Assembly: GCA_002365855.1 (NCBI GenBank)
Contig: DFAP01000110.1
Span: 1-28,473 of the forward strand
Reading direction: 5' to 3'
DNA length: 28,473 nucleotides
Source of the DNA: Pelotomaculum sp. UBA3103
GTDB lineage: Bacteria; Bacillota; Desulfotomaculia; Desulfotomaculales; Pelotomaculaceae
Translations under genes and position numbers: made by a program
Part shown: one piece after another, positions 21,818-28,473 of the stretch
Position numbering within the stretch: the first letter of the stretch is position 1
How the letters are laid out: the number at the start of each line of letters is the position of its first letter
The notes under the pieces: model-generated
The model's input: the letters and a program-made list of their open reading frames with translations, nothing else
Database searches by the model: none
What the model was told of the DNA's origin: nothing

Positions 21818-22878
21818 TCAACACCTCCGGTAACTGGGAAAATAATTTTCACTTTCCTGGGGCTTTTGTTCAATCATCATTTCTTCCAGCATACTTACCG
21901 CTTCATGATTATAAATTTTCTTTCCGACGTAATAATCCAATACTCCGTCCCTGGCGAAAGAACGCTTATATCTAAAGATACCGTCTCCCTCACGATAGCC
22001 GCCGCCGAGGAAGAAATATTTGATTCCTCTGCTTTTTGCCCATTTGATTATTTCATGTTTCAATATATTGTTTGGGCGGTACTCACAAAACTTTTCCAGC
22101 GTCCCTCCTAGAAATGAATGGATATAGATTCTATTGTACAGCAACAGTTCAGTTGAAATAATTTTACCGCTCTTCAAGGTATGGGCATATAGAAAATTCC
22201 CCTCTAACTCTTTGTGAATGCAATCATAAAATTTTTTGTTGAAGAAGTAAAATTTACTAGCCTGATTTCTTGAAAGAGTATGATGGTAGATAGAAATAAA
22301 ATCAGTAAAGTGCGCCGGCGTCTCTTCCAGAATTACCTCCAGCCCTTCACGGTAGGGTTTTTTATATTCTTGCGGTTATTACGTTCATATCCCGACCATA
22401 TTTCTTCATCTGACATTTTAAGATCAACAAAGACCACTGACGATACTCTGTCAATTACTACCTGTCTTCTAAGCAAGTGATGGTTGCCTAATAGCGGATG
22501 AAACCGGATAAACTCGGTTATGATGCCGTTACCTTTGCAATACTCCGTCAAACACCGGCAAAAGTTACTCCATACTTTCTCGCCGGCCGCCGGAGTTGCC
22601 AGCGGACCCCCGTAACCGTAAGGAGTTGTGATATCATACAGGTCTTGCTTAAGTTTACCTTCAAGCCCTGGAATGAGGTTAACCTTCCTGAGAAGAAAAG
22701 GATAAATGACGGAGGCTGTTCCTTCCCTGTATATAAAAAGCCGGGCTTCCCCCATGTCTTTGAAAAGCCCGCAGTATTCAGGCCGGTAATGAATATCCGG
22801 ACTTAAATCCTTTAAACATTCCAGCTCCAGCACCCACTGCTCACGGTCCTGCAAACCCAGCACATTATAATGTCCCAT
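21818..22878 (-). pseudogene. FemAB/Acetyltransf_6-like acyltransferase interrupted by one frameshift
   Basis: Two reading frames together encode one protein. The first (from 22878) holds IHYRPEYCGLF, VIYPFLLR, YDITTPYGYGGP and WSGYERNNRKNIK, then hits TAA at about 22333. The second runs without a stop from YREGLEVILEE through SIYHHTLSRNQASKFYFF, FLYAHTLKSGKIISTELLL and KYFFLGGGYREGDGIFRYKRSFA to the stop at 21818. One extra base would restore about 353 codons, the usual size for this group. The shift lies at 22357-22363. Such proteins (GNAT fold, FemAB-like) transfer aminoacyl or acyl groups and are common in exopolysaccharide loci. The ATG at 22878 is preferred over TTG 22896; neither ribosome-binding site is strong. 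The gene could be decayed, mis-sequenced, or use frameshifting. Confidence 0.82.
22357..22363 (-). other. In-phase A_AAA_AAC slippery heptamer at the FemAB frameshift
   Basis: Reading the minus strand in the first frame, codons run ATA AAA AAC CCT. The last A of ATA plus AAA and AAC form the X_XXY_YYZ heptamer in the correct phase. A -1 shift here continues CCC TAC CGT into the second frame, restoring the full protein. A zero-frame TAA follows about 22 bases later. It is also simply an A6 run, so an indel is an equally valid explanation. Confidence 0.6.
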
Positions 22879-22909
22879 TCTTTGTACACACCCCAAAAAA
22901 TAAAAATAC

Positions 22910-23456
22910 CTACCAATAACGCATCCAGTAATAAATAAGTTTTATATACTCTCTACGGACCACCTGTCTGTCTTTCTCGCTCTTGCACTGCCCATCCGCG
23001 TTAAATCCTGAATCCCTGGTTGAACAATAAAGAAGTTTCACACCGGTGTTTTTGAATACCCTTCCAAAGACCAGTTTGGTACGCCTCATATGGTATGGTG
23101 ATGTGACTATTATGGCTGACTTAAAATTTTGGGCATACATAATATCACGGGAATAAAGGGCATTTTCATATGTGCTTCTTGATTTTTCTTCAATAATAAT
23201 ATCCTGTTCTTTAACACCTAAATTAATTGCTGTTTTTGCCATTTGTCGCGCAGCCTTCCCGCAGCCCGACATTATGATTCCGGGAGCGAAACCCAATCTG
23301 TAAAGCTCCGCTGCATAACGCTCTCTTTCCGACCCCCCCCCCAAGGGTTATCAGCACATCAACCTTCTCAGGGGTATGGTCGATGACCAATTGTTTTGCC
23401 AGAAACGGCCAGGGGGGGTTAAAAGTTGCTATCATCACAAAAATGAAGCTAGACAA
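22910..23456 (-). pseudogene. YdcF/SanA-like (DUF218) membrane protein interrupted at a G10 tract
   Basis: The upstream frame has a hydrophobic segment (ILSSFIFVMIATF) followed by VDVLITLGGG. The downstream frame continues with SERERYAAELYRLGFAP, IIMSGCG, EEKSRSTYENALYSRD and VTSPYHMRRTKLVFGRVF, a typical DUF218 domain ending at 22910. They are joined at a run of ten G residues (plus-strand C10 at 23333-23342): nine G would put LGGG directly in frame with SERERYAAEL. From TTG 23456 the repaired product is about 181 residues. In-frame codons upstream (KIKRKGWCIAI) suggest the true start is near GTG 23496, but reaching it needs one base fewer in an A6 run at 23486-23491. Family proteins are membrane-bound and linked to envelope or polysaccharide metabolism; their chemistry is poorly defined. 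Confidence 0.8.
23333..23342 (-). repeat. G10 mononucleotide tract within a coding region
   Basis: Ten consecutive C on the plus strand (G on the coding strand) lie in the glycine loop of the YdcF-like gene. Present length leaves the gene out of frame by one base. Tracts of this length are prone to slipped-strand mispairing and to base-calling error. Confidence 0.9.
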
Positions 23457-23515
23457 TATAGCAATACACCAACCCTTTCGTTTTATTTTTTGTCACCCCC
23501 CAAAATGCCACGTTG

Positions 23516-24775
23516 CTATTTGCCCGCCACTATCTGCAAACCCTGTTTGACCGTAACCACCTGGATATTCCTCCTTGCCACCTCATCGAGCAGGAATTGA
23601 AGAGTATCCTGGTTTATGCTCTTGCTGTCCGGCTTCTGACTGCCTTTATAGACATTGTGGGTGTGAAAAATCACCCAACCTCCTTCTGCTACGGTTTTGT
23701 CCAAGACCGCTTTGATCTCTTCCCGGCCCGGGTCTTGCAAGTAGTATCTATTTAACTTGTTAGGATTAACAGGTCTTATATTAATTTCTTTGTCGTACGA
23801 AGTTGCACCGGAATTATAGTACTCCAGTACAAGCGGGTTTGGAGTGATAAACCTGAAGGGATAGGCGAAATTTTCACTGGTCAGGCCTTGCTGCTCCAAC
23901 CATAGTTTTGATCTCTCCAATTGGTTTCGAATATCCTTTACCTCCAGGTCTTTAAAGTGCAAGTGGTTGGCGCTGTGGGAAGCTGTTTCCCAACCTGCGC
24001 TTTCCATTTCTTTCAATTGTTTTACCGTCATGTTCCCTTCAGACCCTACTGACGATGTGCAAACGTAGTTTACCCCCGGGTAACCGTAAGCTTTGTGAAC
24101 AGAAAAGGCATTTTCATACACGGAAGGAAGCTGGTGATCATAGCTCAAGGTAACCAGACCTTTGCCTTTACCCTGTTCATACATGTAGCATACCAGGATT
24201 TTACAGGTTTCGGCCCTTGTAATGGGGTTCCACGGCTTAAAGGTTCCGTCGGGATAGCCTGTAATCAAGCCTCGCTCTTTGGCCGCCCTTATATATCCCC
24301 TGAATTCCTGTGGGATTTGATATCCGTCATCAAAGCCGGTATAGGCGGATTCTTCTATCAGATCCAGTGACCGTGATAAAAAGATGGCGGCTTCAACCCT
24401 GGTTATGGGTTCATCCGGGTCAAATGTAAATTGGATATAGTCACCGGGAACAATAATTCCCGCGGCCACTGCCGTTTCAATGTAAGGGTAGTGCCAGTGA
24501 TCAGTCTCTACGTCGGCAAATGTGGGGTTTACCCTGGGTTTTAGGGGAAGACCCCGGCTAACTACCAGCGTTTTTATAAACTCCGCCCTGGTAATACTGC
24601 TTTCCGGTCGGAAGGCGCCGTCAGGATAGCCGCTTATAACTCCAGCATCAACTAATTGCCCGATATATCCCTTGGCCCAATGATCCTGAACATCTGTAAG
24701 GGTTTGGGCAAAGGCATTCTGCCCCGGGCACAAAAATACCAGTATTAACAGTAAAATAAATAAATATTTTTTCAT
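23516..24775 (-). CDS. Secreted SLH-domain polysaccharide deacetylase
   Basis: 419 residues. Signal peptide at 1-23 (KKY start, hydrophobic core, cut near AFA). Three S-layer homology domains follow at about 26-70, 86-131 and 148-193, with TDVQDHWA, ISGYPDGAFRPESSITRAEF and ITGYPDGTFKPWNPITRAE; they would bind the pyruvylated secondary cell-wall polymer. A NodB-type deacetylase domain occupies about 205-419: LSYDHQL (210-216) is motif 1, HSANH (267-271) is the metal-binding HxxxH, FAYPF (303-307) motif 3 and FHTH (370-373) the C-terminal His motif. Motif 1 has Asp213-His214 instead of Asp-Asp. The ATG at 24775 has AAGGAGGTCAGG directly upstream. It would deacetylate N-acetyl sugars of the exported glycan at the cell surface. 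Confidence 0.93.
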   Translation of the reverse strand: MKKYLFILLLILVFLCPGQNAFAQTLTDVQDHWAKGYIGQLVDAGVISGYPDGAFRPESSITRAEFIKTLVVSRGLPLKPRVNPTFADVETDHWHYPYIETAVAAGIIVPGDYIQFTFDPDEPITRVEAAIFLSRSLDLIEESAYTGFDDGYQIPQEFRGYIRAAKERGLITGYPDGTFKPWNPITRAETCKILVCYMYEQGKGKGLVTLSYDHQLPSVYENAFSVHKAYGYPGVNYVCTSSVGSEGNMTVKQLKEMESAGWETASHSANHLHFKDLEVKDIRNQLERSKLWLEQQGLTSENFAYPFRFITPNPLVLEYYNSGATSYDKEINIRPVNPNKLNRYYLQDPGREEIKAVLDKTVAEGGWVIFHTHNVYKGSQKPDSKSINQDTLQFLLDEVARRNIQVVTVKQGLQIVAGK

Positions 24776-24816
24776 CCTGACCTCCTTATTTTAAATAATT
24801 TAACCTTATTTGAACT

Positions 24817-26025
24817 TTACTGAGTATTATTATATTTCAAAGCTTCATCATATATGGCCATAACCTTTCGCCCCACTTCAACCTCATCGAAGCACCGGTG
24901 CATGCGTCGCCGCCCCTCCCGCCCCATCCGGAGTCGAAGCTCAGGGTCCAGCAGCAGTTTGCCTAGCGCCTCGCCCAGGGACGTACTATCTCCCGGCGCT
25001 ATAAGAAATCCTGTTACACCTTCCACAACCACCTCCCTGCAACCCCTGATATCAGTAGCCACGCAGGGCAGGGCCATGGCCTGAGCTTCAATCAGAGAGC
25101 GGGGCAGACCTTCCCGGTAAGAAGGAAGCACAAAAATATCAGTTGCCGCCAGCAAATGGGTAATGTCACTGCGCTGACCCAGTATTTGAATACGTTCCTT
25201 CAGACCGTAATCATTAATTTGATGTATGACCTTGCCCAAAAACCCCTCATCCCTGCCGATAAAAAGAGCTCGCCACGGCATATCCCTCAAACGTTGCAAC
25301 GCTTCCACCAGATCGTGGTATCCTTTTTCCCGGTTGATACGGCCGATCATGGTAATCACAGGGTCTGTTTCTCCGATCTTCAGCCCTTTTCTGATCTGAA
25401 ACCGTTGATGTGAAGAATACTTGCCAGGATCGAATTCAACGAGGTCAATGCCGTTTCCGATATGGATTAAATCCTCCCGGCGAGGCTTAATACCCAGTTT
25501 GGATGCGGTAACAACATCCTCCTCGCTCTGAGACAACATAATGTCTGTTATACCAGCCATCCACTTTTCAATTTGCTTATAAACCCGGTACTTCATCCAG
25601 GACATTCCCGGATGAAACGGAAATCCGTGCACAGTGTGAATGACATTAGGAACCCCTGCCAGTCTTGCGGCTACCCTGCCCACCACACCTGCTTTCGAAG
25701 TATGGGTGTGGACAATATCCGGCCTTACACACCGGAAATAGTTCCGCATCTTAAAAATTGCCAAGGTATCTGTCAGTGGGTCGATTCTTCTGTTAATATA
25801 GATCTCCTTAACCGGAAATCCGTGGTTGCGCAGTATTTCTTCTTCCGGTGAAGGGCTGAAAACAAATCCTACATCCAGGCCTTTTTGCCGGAAATACATG
25901 CATTGAGCCATTAAAGCCCGGTAGGAAGTTATCCCGACGGTGGTTACGTGGATAACTCGGGGCTTTCCGCCTTTTATTGAAAAACCTCTACACTCGTTAT
26001 TGGTTCTTGCGGGCAAACCATTCAA
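24817..26025 (-). CDS. GT4 glycosyltransferase
   Basis: 402-residue glycosyltransferase. HTHTSKAG at 106-113 and HTVHGFPFH at 130-138 are strongly conserved in a GT4 branch that often adds the second sugar to lipid-linked repeat units (PglA/CapM-like). GRINREKGY opens the donor domain and EGLPRSLIE is the E-x7-E motif. Because it is close to the initiating transferase and next to a 4-epimerase gene, it may use the epimerised amino sugar. The start is TTG at 26025, with GAGG seven bases upstream; it overlaps the upstream SDR gene by 29 bases. The first 20 residues are not typical and could be untranslated, but no better start is visible. Confidence 0.92.
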   Translation of the reverse strand: MNGLPARTNNECRGFSIKGGKPRVIHVTTVGITSYRALMAQCMYFRQKGLDVGFVFSPSPEEEILRNHGFPVKEIYINRRIDPLTDTLAIFKMRNYFRCVRPDIVHTHTSKAGVVGRVAARLAGVPNVIHTVHGFPFHPGMSWMKYRVYKQIEKWMAGITDIMLSQSEEDVVTASKLGIKPRREDLIHIGNGIDLVEFDPGKYSSHQRFQIRKGLKIGETDPVITMIGRINREKGYHDLVEALQRLRDMPWRALFIGRDEGFLGKVIHQINDYGLKERIQILGQRSDITHLLAATDIFVLPSYREGLPRSLIEAQAMALPCVATDIRGCREVVVEGVTGFLIAPGDSTSLGEALGKLLLDPELRLRMGREGRRRMHRCFDEVEVGRKVMAIYDEALKYNNTQ

Positions 26026-26935
26026 CTGTTAACCTCAGCCCCTCTTCAAGGCTTTTTTTTGGGAAATATCCAAGCATGTTGGATGCTTTTTCTATACCCG
26101 CCATGGAGTGTTTTACATCTCCCGGACGGGGTTCCGAATAGGTTACGTCCACCTCGTAACCAACAATATTCATCAAAACAGATAATAAATTATTTAAATT
26201 AACCCTTTTCCCACCGGCGATGTTAAAGACTTCGCCGCTGACTGCCGCAGTCTGCAAAGAGAATAGATTCGCCTGAACGACATCTTCAACGAAAGTAAAA
26301 TCCCGGGACTGCTCCCCGTCACCGAATACCACCGGTGACGTTCTTTTCAATAACGCGTTAATAAACCGGGGAATTACTGCCGCATATTCTGATTTTGGAT
26401 CTTGACGAGGTCCGAACACATTAAAATACCTAAGCCCCACAGTCTCCAAGCCATATAATTCATGGAAAATTATACCATATGCCTCTCCGGCCAGTTTGGT
26501 CGCCGCGTAGGGTGACATGGGGCGGAGGGGCATTGTTTCAAGCTTTGGGAGGATATCGCTATTGCCATAAACGGATGATGAAGAGGCATATACCACTCTC
26601 CTGACCCCTGCGTCCCTGGATGCCAGAAAAACATTCAGGGTTCCGGTAATATTCACTTCGTTAGCAGTCAGCGGGTCCGCCACCGACCTGGGTACCGACG
26701 GTAACGCGCCCTGGTGAAAAACTACCTCTACGCCTTCAACGGCCCTTCGTACATCACTCAGGCTGCGAAGGTCACCTTTATTCACTTCAATTTCTTTTAT
26801 CACCGGTTGTAAATTGTTAAGGTTGCCGGTAGAAAAATTATCCAGCACCTTAACCTTGTGGCCCAGTTCCACAAGGGTGATGGTAAGATTTGAACCAATA
26901 AAACCAGCCCCTCCCGTAACGAGAAAGGTACTCAT
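25997..26935 (-). CDS. UDP-sugar 4-epimerase-like SDR (WbpP/GalE group)
   Basis: 312 residues of the extended SDR family. TGGAGFIGS (7-15) binds NAD, HQGALPSVPRSVADP (74-88) is a segment shared with UDP-GlcNAc(A) 4-epimerases such as WbpP, YASSSSVYG (116-124) supplies the catalytic Ser, and Tyr143 and Lys147 in SPYAATKLAGE form the intact YxxxK. LRYFNVFGPRQDP and the C-terminal RPGDVKHS segment are typical of the group. Likely reaction: reversible C4 epimerisation of a UDP-hexosamine or its uronic acid. This one keeps the tyrosine that the second SDR (20220-21161) lacks. The ATG is at 26935 with only a modest upstream purine stretch. Confidence 0.92.
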   Translation of the reverse strand: MSTFLVTGGAGFIGSNLTITLVELGHKVKVLDNFSTGNLNNLQPVIKEIEVNKGDLRSLSDVRRAVEGVEVVFHQGALPSVPRSVADPLTANEVNITGTLNVFLASRDAGVRRVVYASSSSVYGNSDILPKLETMPLRPMSPYAATKLAGEAYGIIFHELYGLETVGLRYFNVFGPRQDPKSEYAAVIPRFINALLKRTSPVVFGDGEQSRDFTFVEDVVQANLFSLQTAAVSGEVFNIAGGKRVNLNNLLSVLMNIVGYEVDVTYSEPRPGDVKHSMAGIEKASNMLGYFPKKSLEEGLRLTVEWFARKNQ

Positions 26936-26988
26936 TCCACGACCACCAGCTTTTTATAATTTACTTTTTGACGTCTATTTTTTCATCC

Positions 26989-27696
26989 TTATTCTTTTTT
27001 CTTTGTCTTTTTCTGGTTTTTGGAGTCTGATCCATAGTTGGAATAATAACTTTCGCTTATCTCACACATCCTGGCGCAATTTAAAGCTACGCCCAGGATA
27101 CTTGCCTTCGCGTTCATCAAAAGTTCCTTCGCTTTGCTTACTGAATCATGGGAGGCCACTCTGGACCTTACAACAATAAGCACACCGTCCACCGCCTTTG
27201 ATAAAACGGCAGCGTCGGCAACCACAGTCAATGGAGATGCGTCCAGCAAGATCACATCGGCTTTTTCTTTCAGACCTGCGATGAGTTGGCTCATTTTCTG
27301 GCTGCCTAACAACTCCGCCGGGTTGGCAGGCAATGGTCCTGACGTCAATATCCTCACCCCTGCTATGGGAGCAGCCTTTAAAACGTTATCAGGATCTTTA
27401 AATCCGGATAAAATACTGGTCAAACCAAGCTGGTTATCCAGGTTAAAAATCAAATGCTGCTGAGGTTTGCGCAGGTCGCAGTCAACTATAATCACCCTTT
27501 GACCAGTCTGAGCAAAAACAACGCCCAAGTTTGCTATTACAAAAGACGTCCCTTCACCGAATCCCCCTCCGGCAAGCAGGATGGTCTTTAACGTGTCACC
27601 TGCCCCCAAAAACTGGAGGTTTGCCCGTAAAGTTCGAAAGGACTCCGTTATAAAAGAATGGGGCCGGTTGTGGGTAATCAGTTCATAGCTACTCAA
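26989..27696 (-). CDS. CapB/YwqD-type BY-kinase-like protein with degenerate Walker A
   Basis: 235 residues from the chosen start. It begins with the usual ITESFRTLRANLQF segment of bacterial tyrosine kinases. The Walker A loop reads GGGFGEGTS (43-51), with Thr50 (codon ACG, 27549-27547) where the invariant Lys is expected. Walker A' VIIVDCDLRKP (68-78) and Walker B VILLDASP (148-155) are present. The C-terminus has a small tyrosine cluster (YYSNY, 217-221) and a Lys-rich tail. With the adaptor encoded just upstream it would control chain length by phosphorylation, but loss of the lysine suggests it cannot bind ATP normally. TTG 27696 is preferred over TTG 27735 because GGAGGAGGG lies 10 bases upstream and the conserved N-terminus begins there. 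It overlaps the adaptor gene by eight bases. Confidence 0.9.
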   Translation of the reverse strand: MSSYELITHNRPHSFITESFRTLRANLQFLGAGDTLKTILLAGGGFGEGTSFVIANLGVVFAQTGQRVIIVDCDLRKPQQHLIFNLDNQLGLTSILSGFKDPDNVLKAAPIAGVRILTSGPLPANPAELLGSQKMSQLIAGLKEKADVILLDASPLTVVADAAVLSKAVDGVLIVVRSRVASHDSVSKAKELLMNAKASILGVALNCARMCEISESYYSNYGSDSKNQKKTKKKE

Positions 27697-28384
27697 CTTT
27701 TGTTTTCCCTCCTCCGCCTCTCCGCAACGCTGCAACAGGTATCAATCCCAGTACAGGCAGTTTAAAATAGTTTTCGATCTCTTCAGGATTCCTGATGGTA
27801 TCATCAAGATATTCCCGGACAAAAATAATTGCTACCGTTATAGTAAGGCCGAAAATACCGGCAAGTATAATATTCAAAACTACATTGGGGCTAACAGGAG
27901 ACACAGGCGGGACAGCCTGGTCCAGGATTTGAATATTTTTTACACTTAAGACATTGTAAACCTTGCCGGAGAGCGACTGTGCCACCCCGTTGGCAATTAA
28001 AGCAGCTACCGAAGGGTTGGAGTCGCTGGCTGTAATTTTAAGCACTTCAGTATCATCGGTCAGATCAACCTGAATTTTTTTACTGAACTCTTCCAGAGTC
28101 AAATTTAAACCATTATTTTTGATAACCTCTTCCGCGACAACACGGCTTTTGGCCAGTTCGCTGTAGGTTCTTACCAGTCTTTGATTTAATATAAGGGTAT
28201 TGATACTAATCTCTGAAGTTGGCGCCATTTGGTCTCTTAACACTATAACAGTTGTGATTGACTTATAAACAGGCGTCAGTACAAATAAGCTGATTACCGC
28301 GCTGGTAAGCATAGCCACAACCGGTATCAAAACCAGCACCAGTTTTAGTTCTCCCAGTATCCTCCCGAACTCCTTAATCCTCAT
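27689..28384 (-). CDS. CapA/YveK-type chain-length determinant (Wzz) adaptor
   Basis: 231 residues from the chosen start. Two membrane helices (about 15-37 and 168-190) enclose an extracytoplasmic Wzz domain with LVRTYSELAKSRVVAEEV and DDTEVLKITASDSNP. The Pro-rich AVPPVSPVSPN motif precedes the second helix. The short cytoplasmic C-terminus would activate the kinase partner encoded by the next, overlapping gene, the split arrangement typical of Firmicutes. The frame is open to 28426, but ATG 28384 is preferred because GGGGAGGA ends six bases upstream. It is the first gene of the locus inside the window. The 89 bases to its right hold no gene I can support. Confidence 0.9.
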   Translation of the reverse strand: MRIKEFGRILGELKLVLVLIPVVAMLTSAVISLFVLTPVYKSITTVIVLRDQMAPTSEISINTLILNQRLVRTYSELAKSRVVAEEVIKNNGLNLTLEEFSKKIQVDLTDDTEVLKITASDSNPSVAALIANGVAQSLSGKVYNVLSVKNIQILDQAVPPVSPVSPNVVLNIILAGIFGLTITVAIIFVREYLDDTIRNPEEIENYFKLPVLGLIPVAALRRGGGGKTKVE

Positions 28385-28473
28385 CGATTTTCCTCCCCGG
28401 TTACTGTACAGACAGCGACTTGGCAACTGCCTGTAATAACTTCATCTACGCCATGGGGTAGGGTCGGAGGCAG

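Noticed and set aside
1..28473. tRNA, rRNA, CRISPR arrays, insertion sequences
   Set aside because: Reading through both strands I saw no direct-repeat arrays, transposase-like genes or structural RNA signatures. A tool search for small RNAs was not possible.

Overview
The window is one large surface-polysaccharide locus of a Gram-positive, probably clostridial, bacterium. The evidence is a secreted deacetylase with three S-layer homology domains, a two-gene chain-length adaptor/tyrosine-kinase pair of the Firmicutes CapA/CapB type, strong GGAGG ribosome-binding sites and many TTG/GTG starts. A Desulfotomaculum/Pelotomaculum-like anaerobe is my guess for the lineage, and nothing here proves it. 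Every confident gene is on the minus strand except a small membrane-anchored hypothetical at the left edge, so the locus reads from right (28.4 kb) to left (0.6 kb).

Right part (28384 to about 16.8 kb): chain-length adaptor and BY-kinase-like partner, a UDP-sugar 4-epimerase-like SDR, a GT4 glycosyltransferase, an SLH-polysaccharide deacetylase, a frameshifted YdcF/DUF218 gene, a frameshifted FemAB-like acyltransferase gene, the initiating phosphoglycosyltransferase, a second SDR, an anchored parallel beta-helix protein and a glucuronyl C5-epimerase-like protein. It ends at a strong hairpin terminator at 16822-16855.

Middle part (16724 to 7964): a UDP-GlcNAc 2-epimerase, then GT4, a Wzy/O-antigen-ligase-like polymerase, GT4, GT4, a MurJ-type flippase and GT4. 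Most junctions overlap (ATGA or longer), so this is a tightly coupled operon ending at a terminator at 7923-7951. Next is a single-gene unit for a secreted 680-residue toroid protein with two nearly identical C-terminal modules, with its own terminator (5666-5695).

Left part (5327 to 623): a nucleotide-sugar operon behind a 378-base structured leader. It holds a hexapeptide acyltransferase, a second small Wzz protein, a WlbA/WbpB-like dehydrogenase and two DegT-family aminotransferases. With the 2-epimerase, these cover most of the known route to UDP-2,3-diacetamido-2,3-dideoxy-uronic acids. The first enzyme of that route, UDP-GlcNAc 6-dehydrogenase, is not in the window.

Together the genes look like a Wzx/Wzy-style pathway: initiate on undecaprenyl phosphate, extend with five GT4 enzymes, flip, polymerise, control length. 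An unusual set of tailoring proteins is added: C5-epimerase-like, beta-helix, toroid and deacetylase. The most notable points are the bacterial heparan-type C5-epimerase fold beside uronic-sugar genes; a BY-kinase whose Walker A lysine is threonine; an SDR whose catalytic tyrosine is histidine; and two adjacent genes broken at homopolymers, one at a G10 tract and one exactly at an in-phase A_AAA_AAC slippery heptamer.
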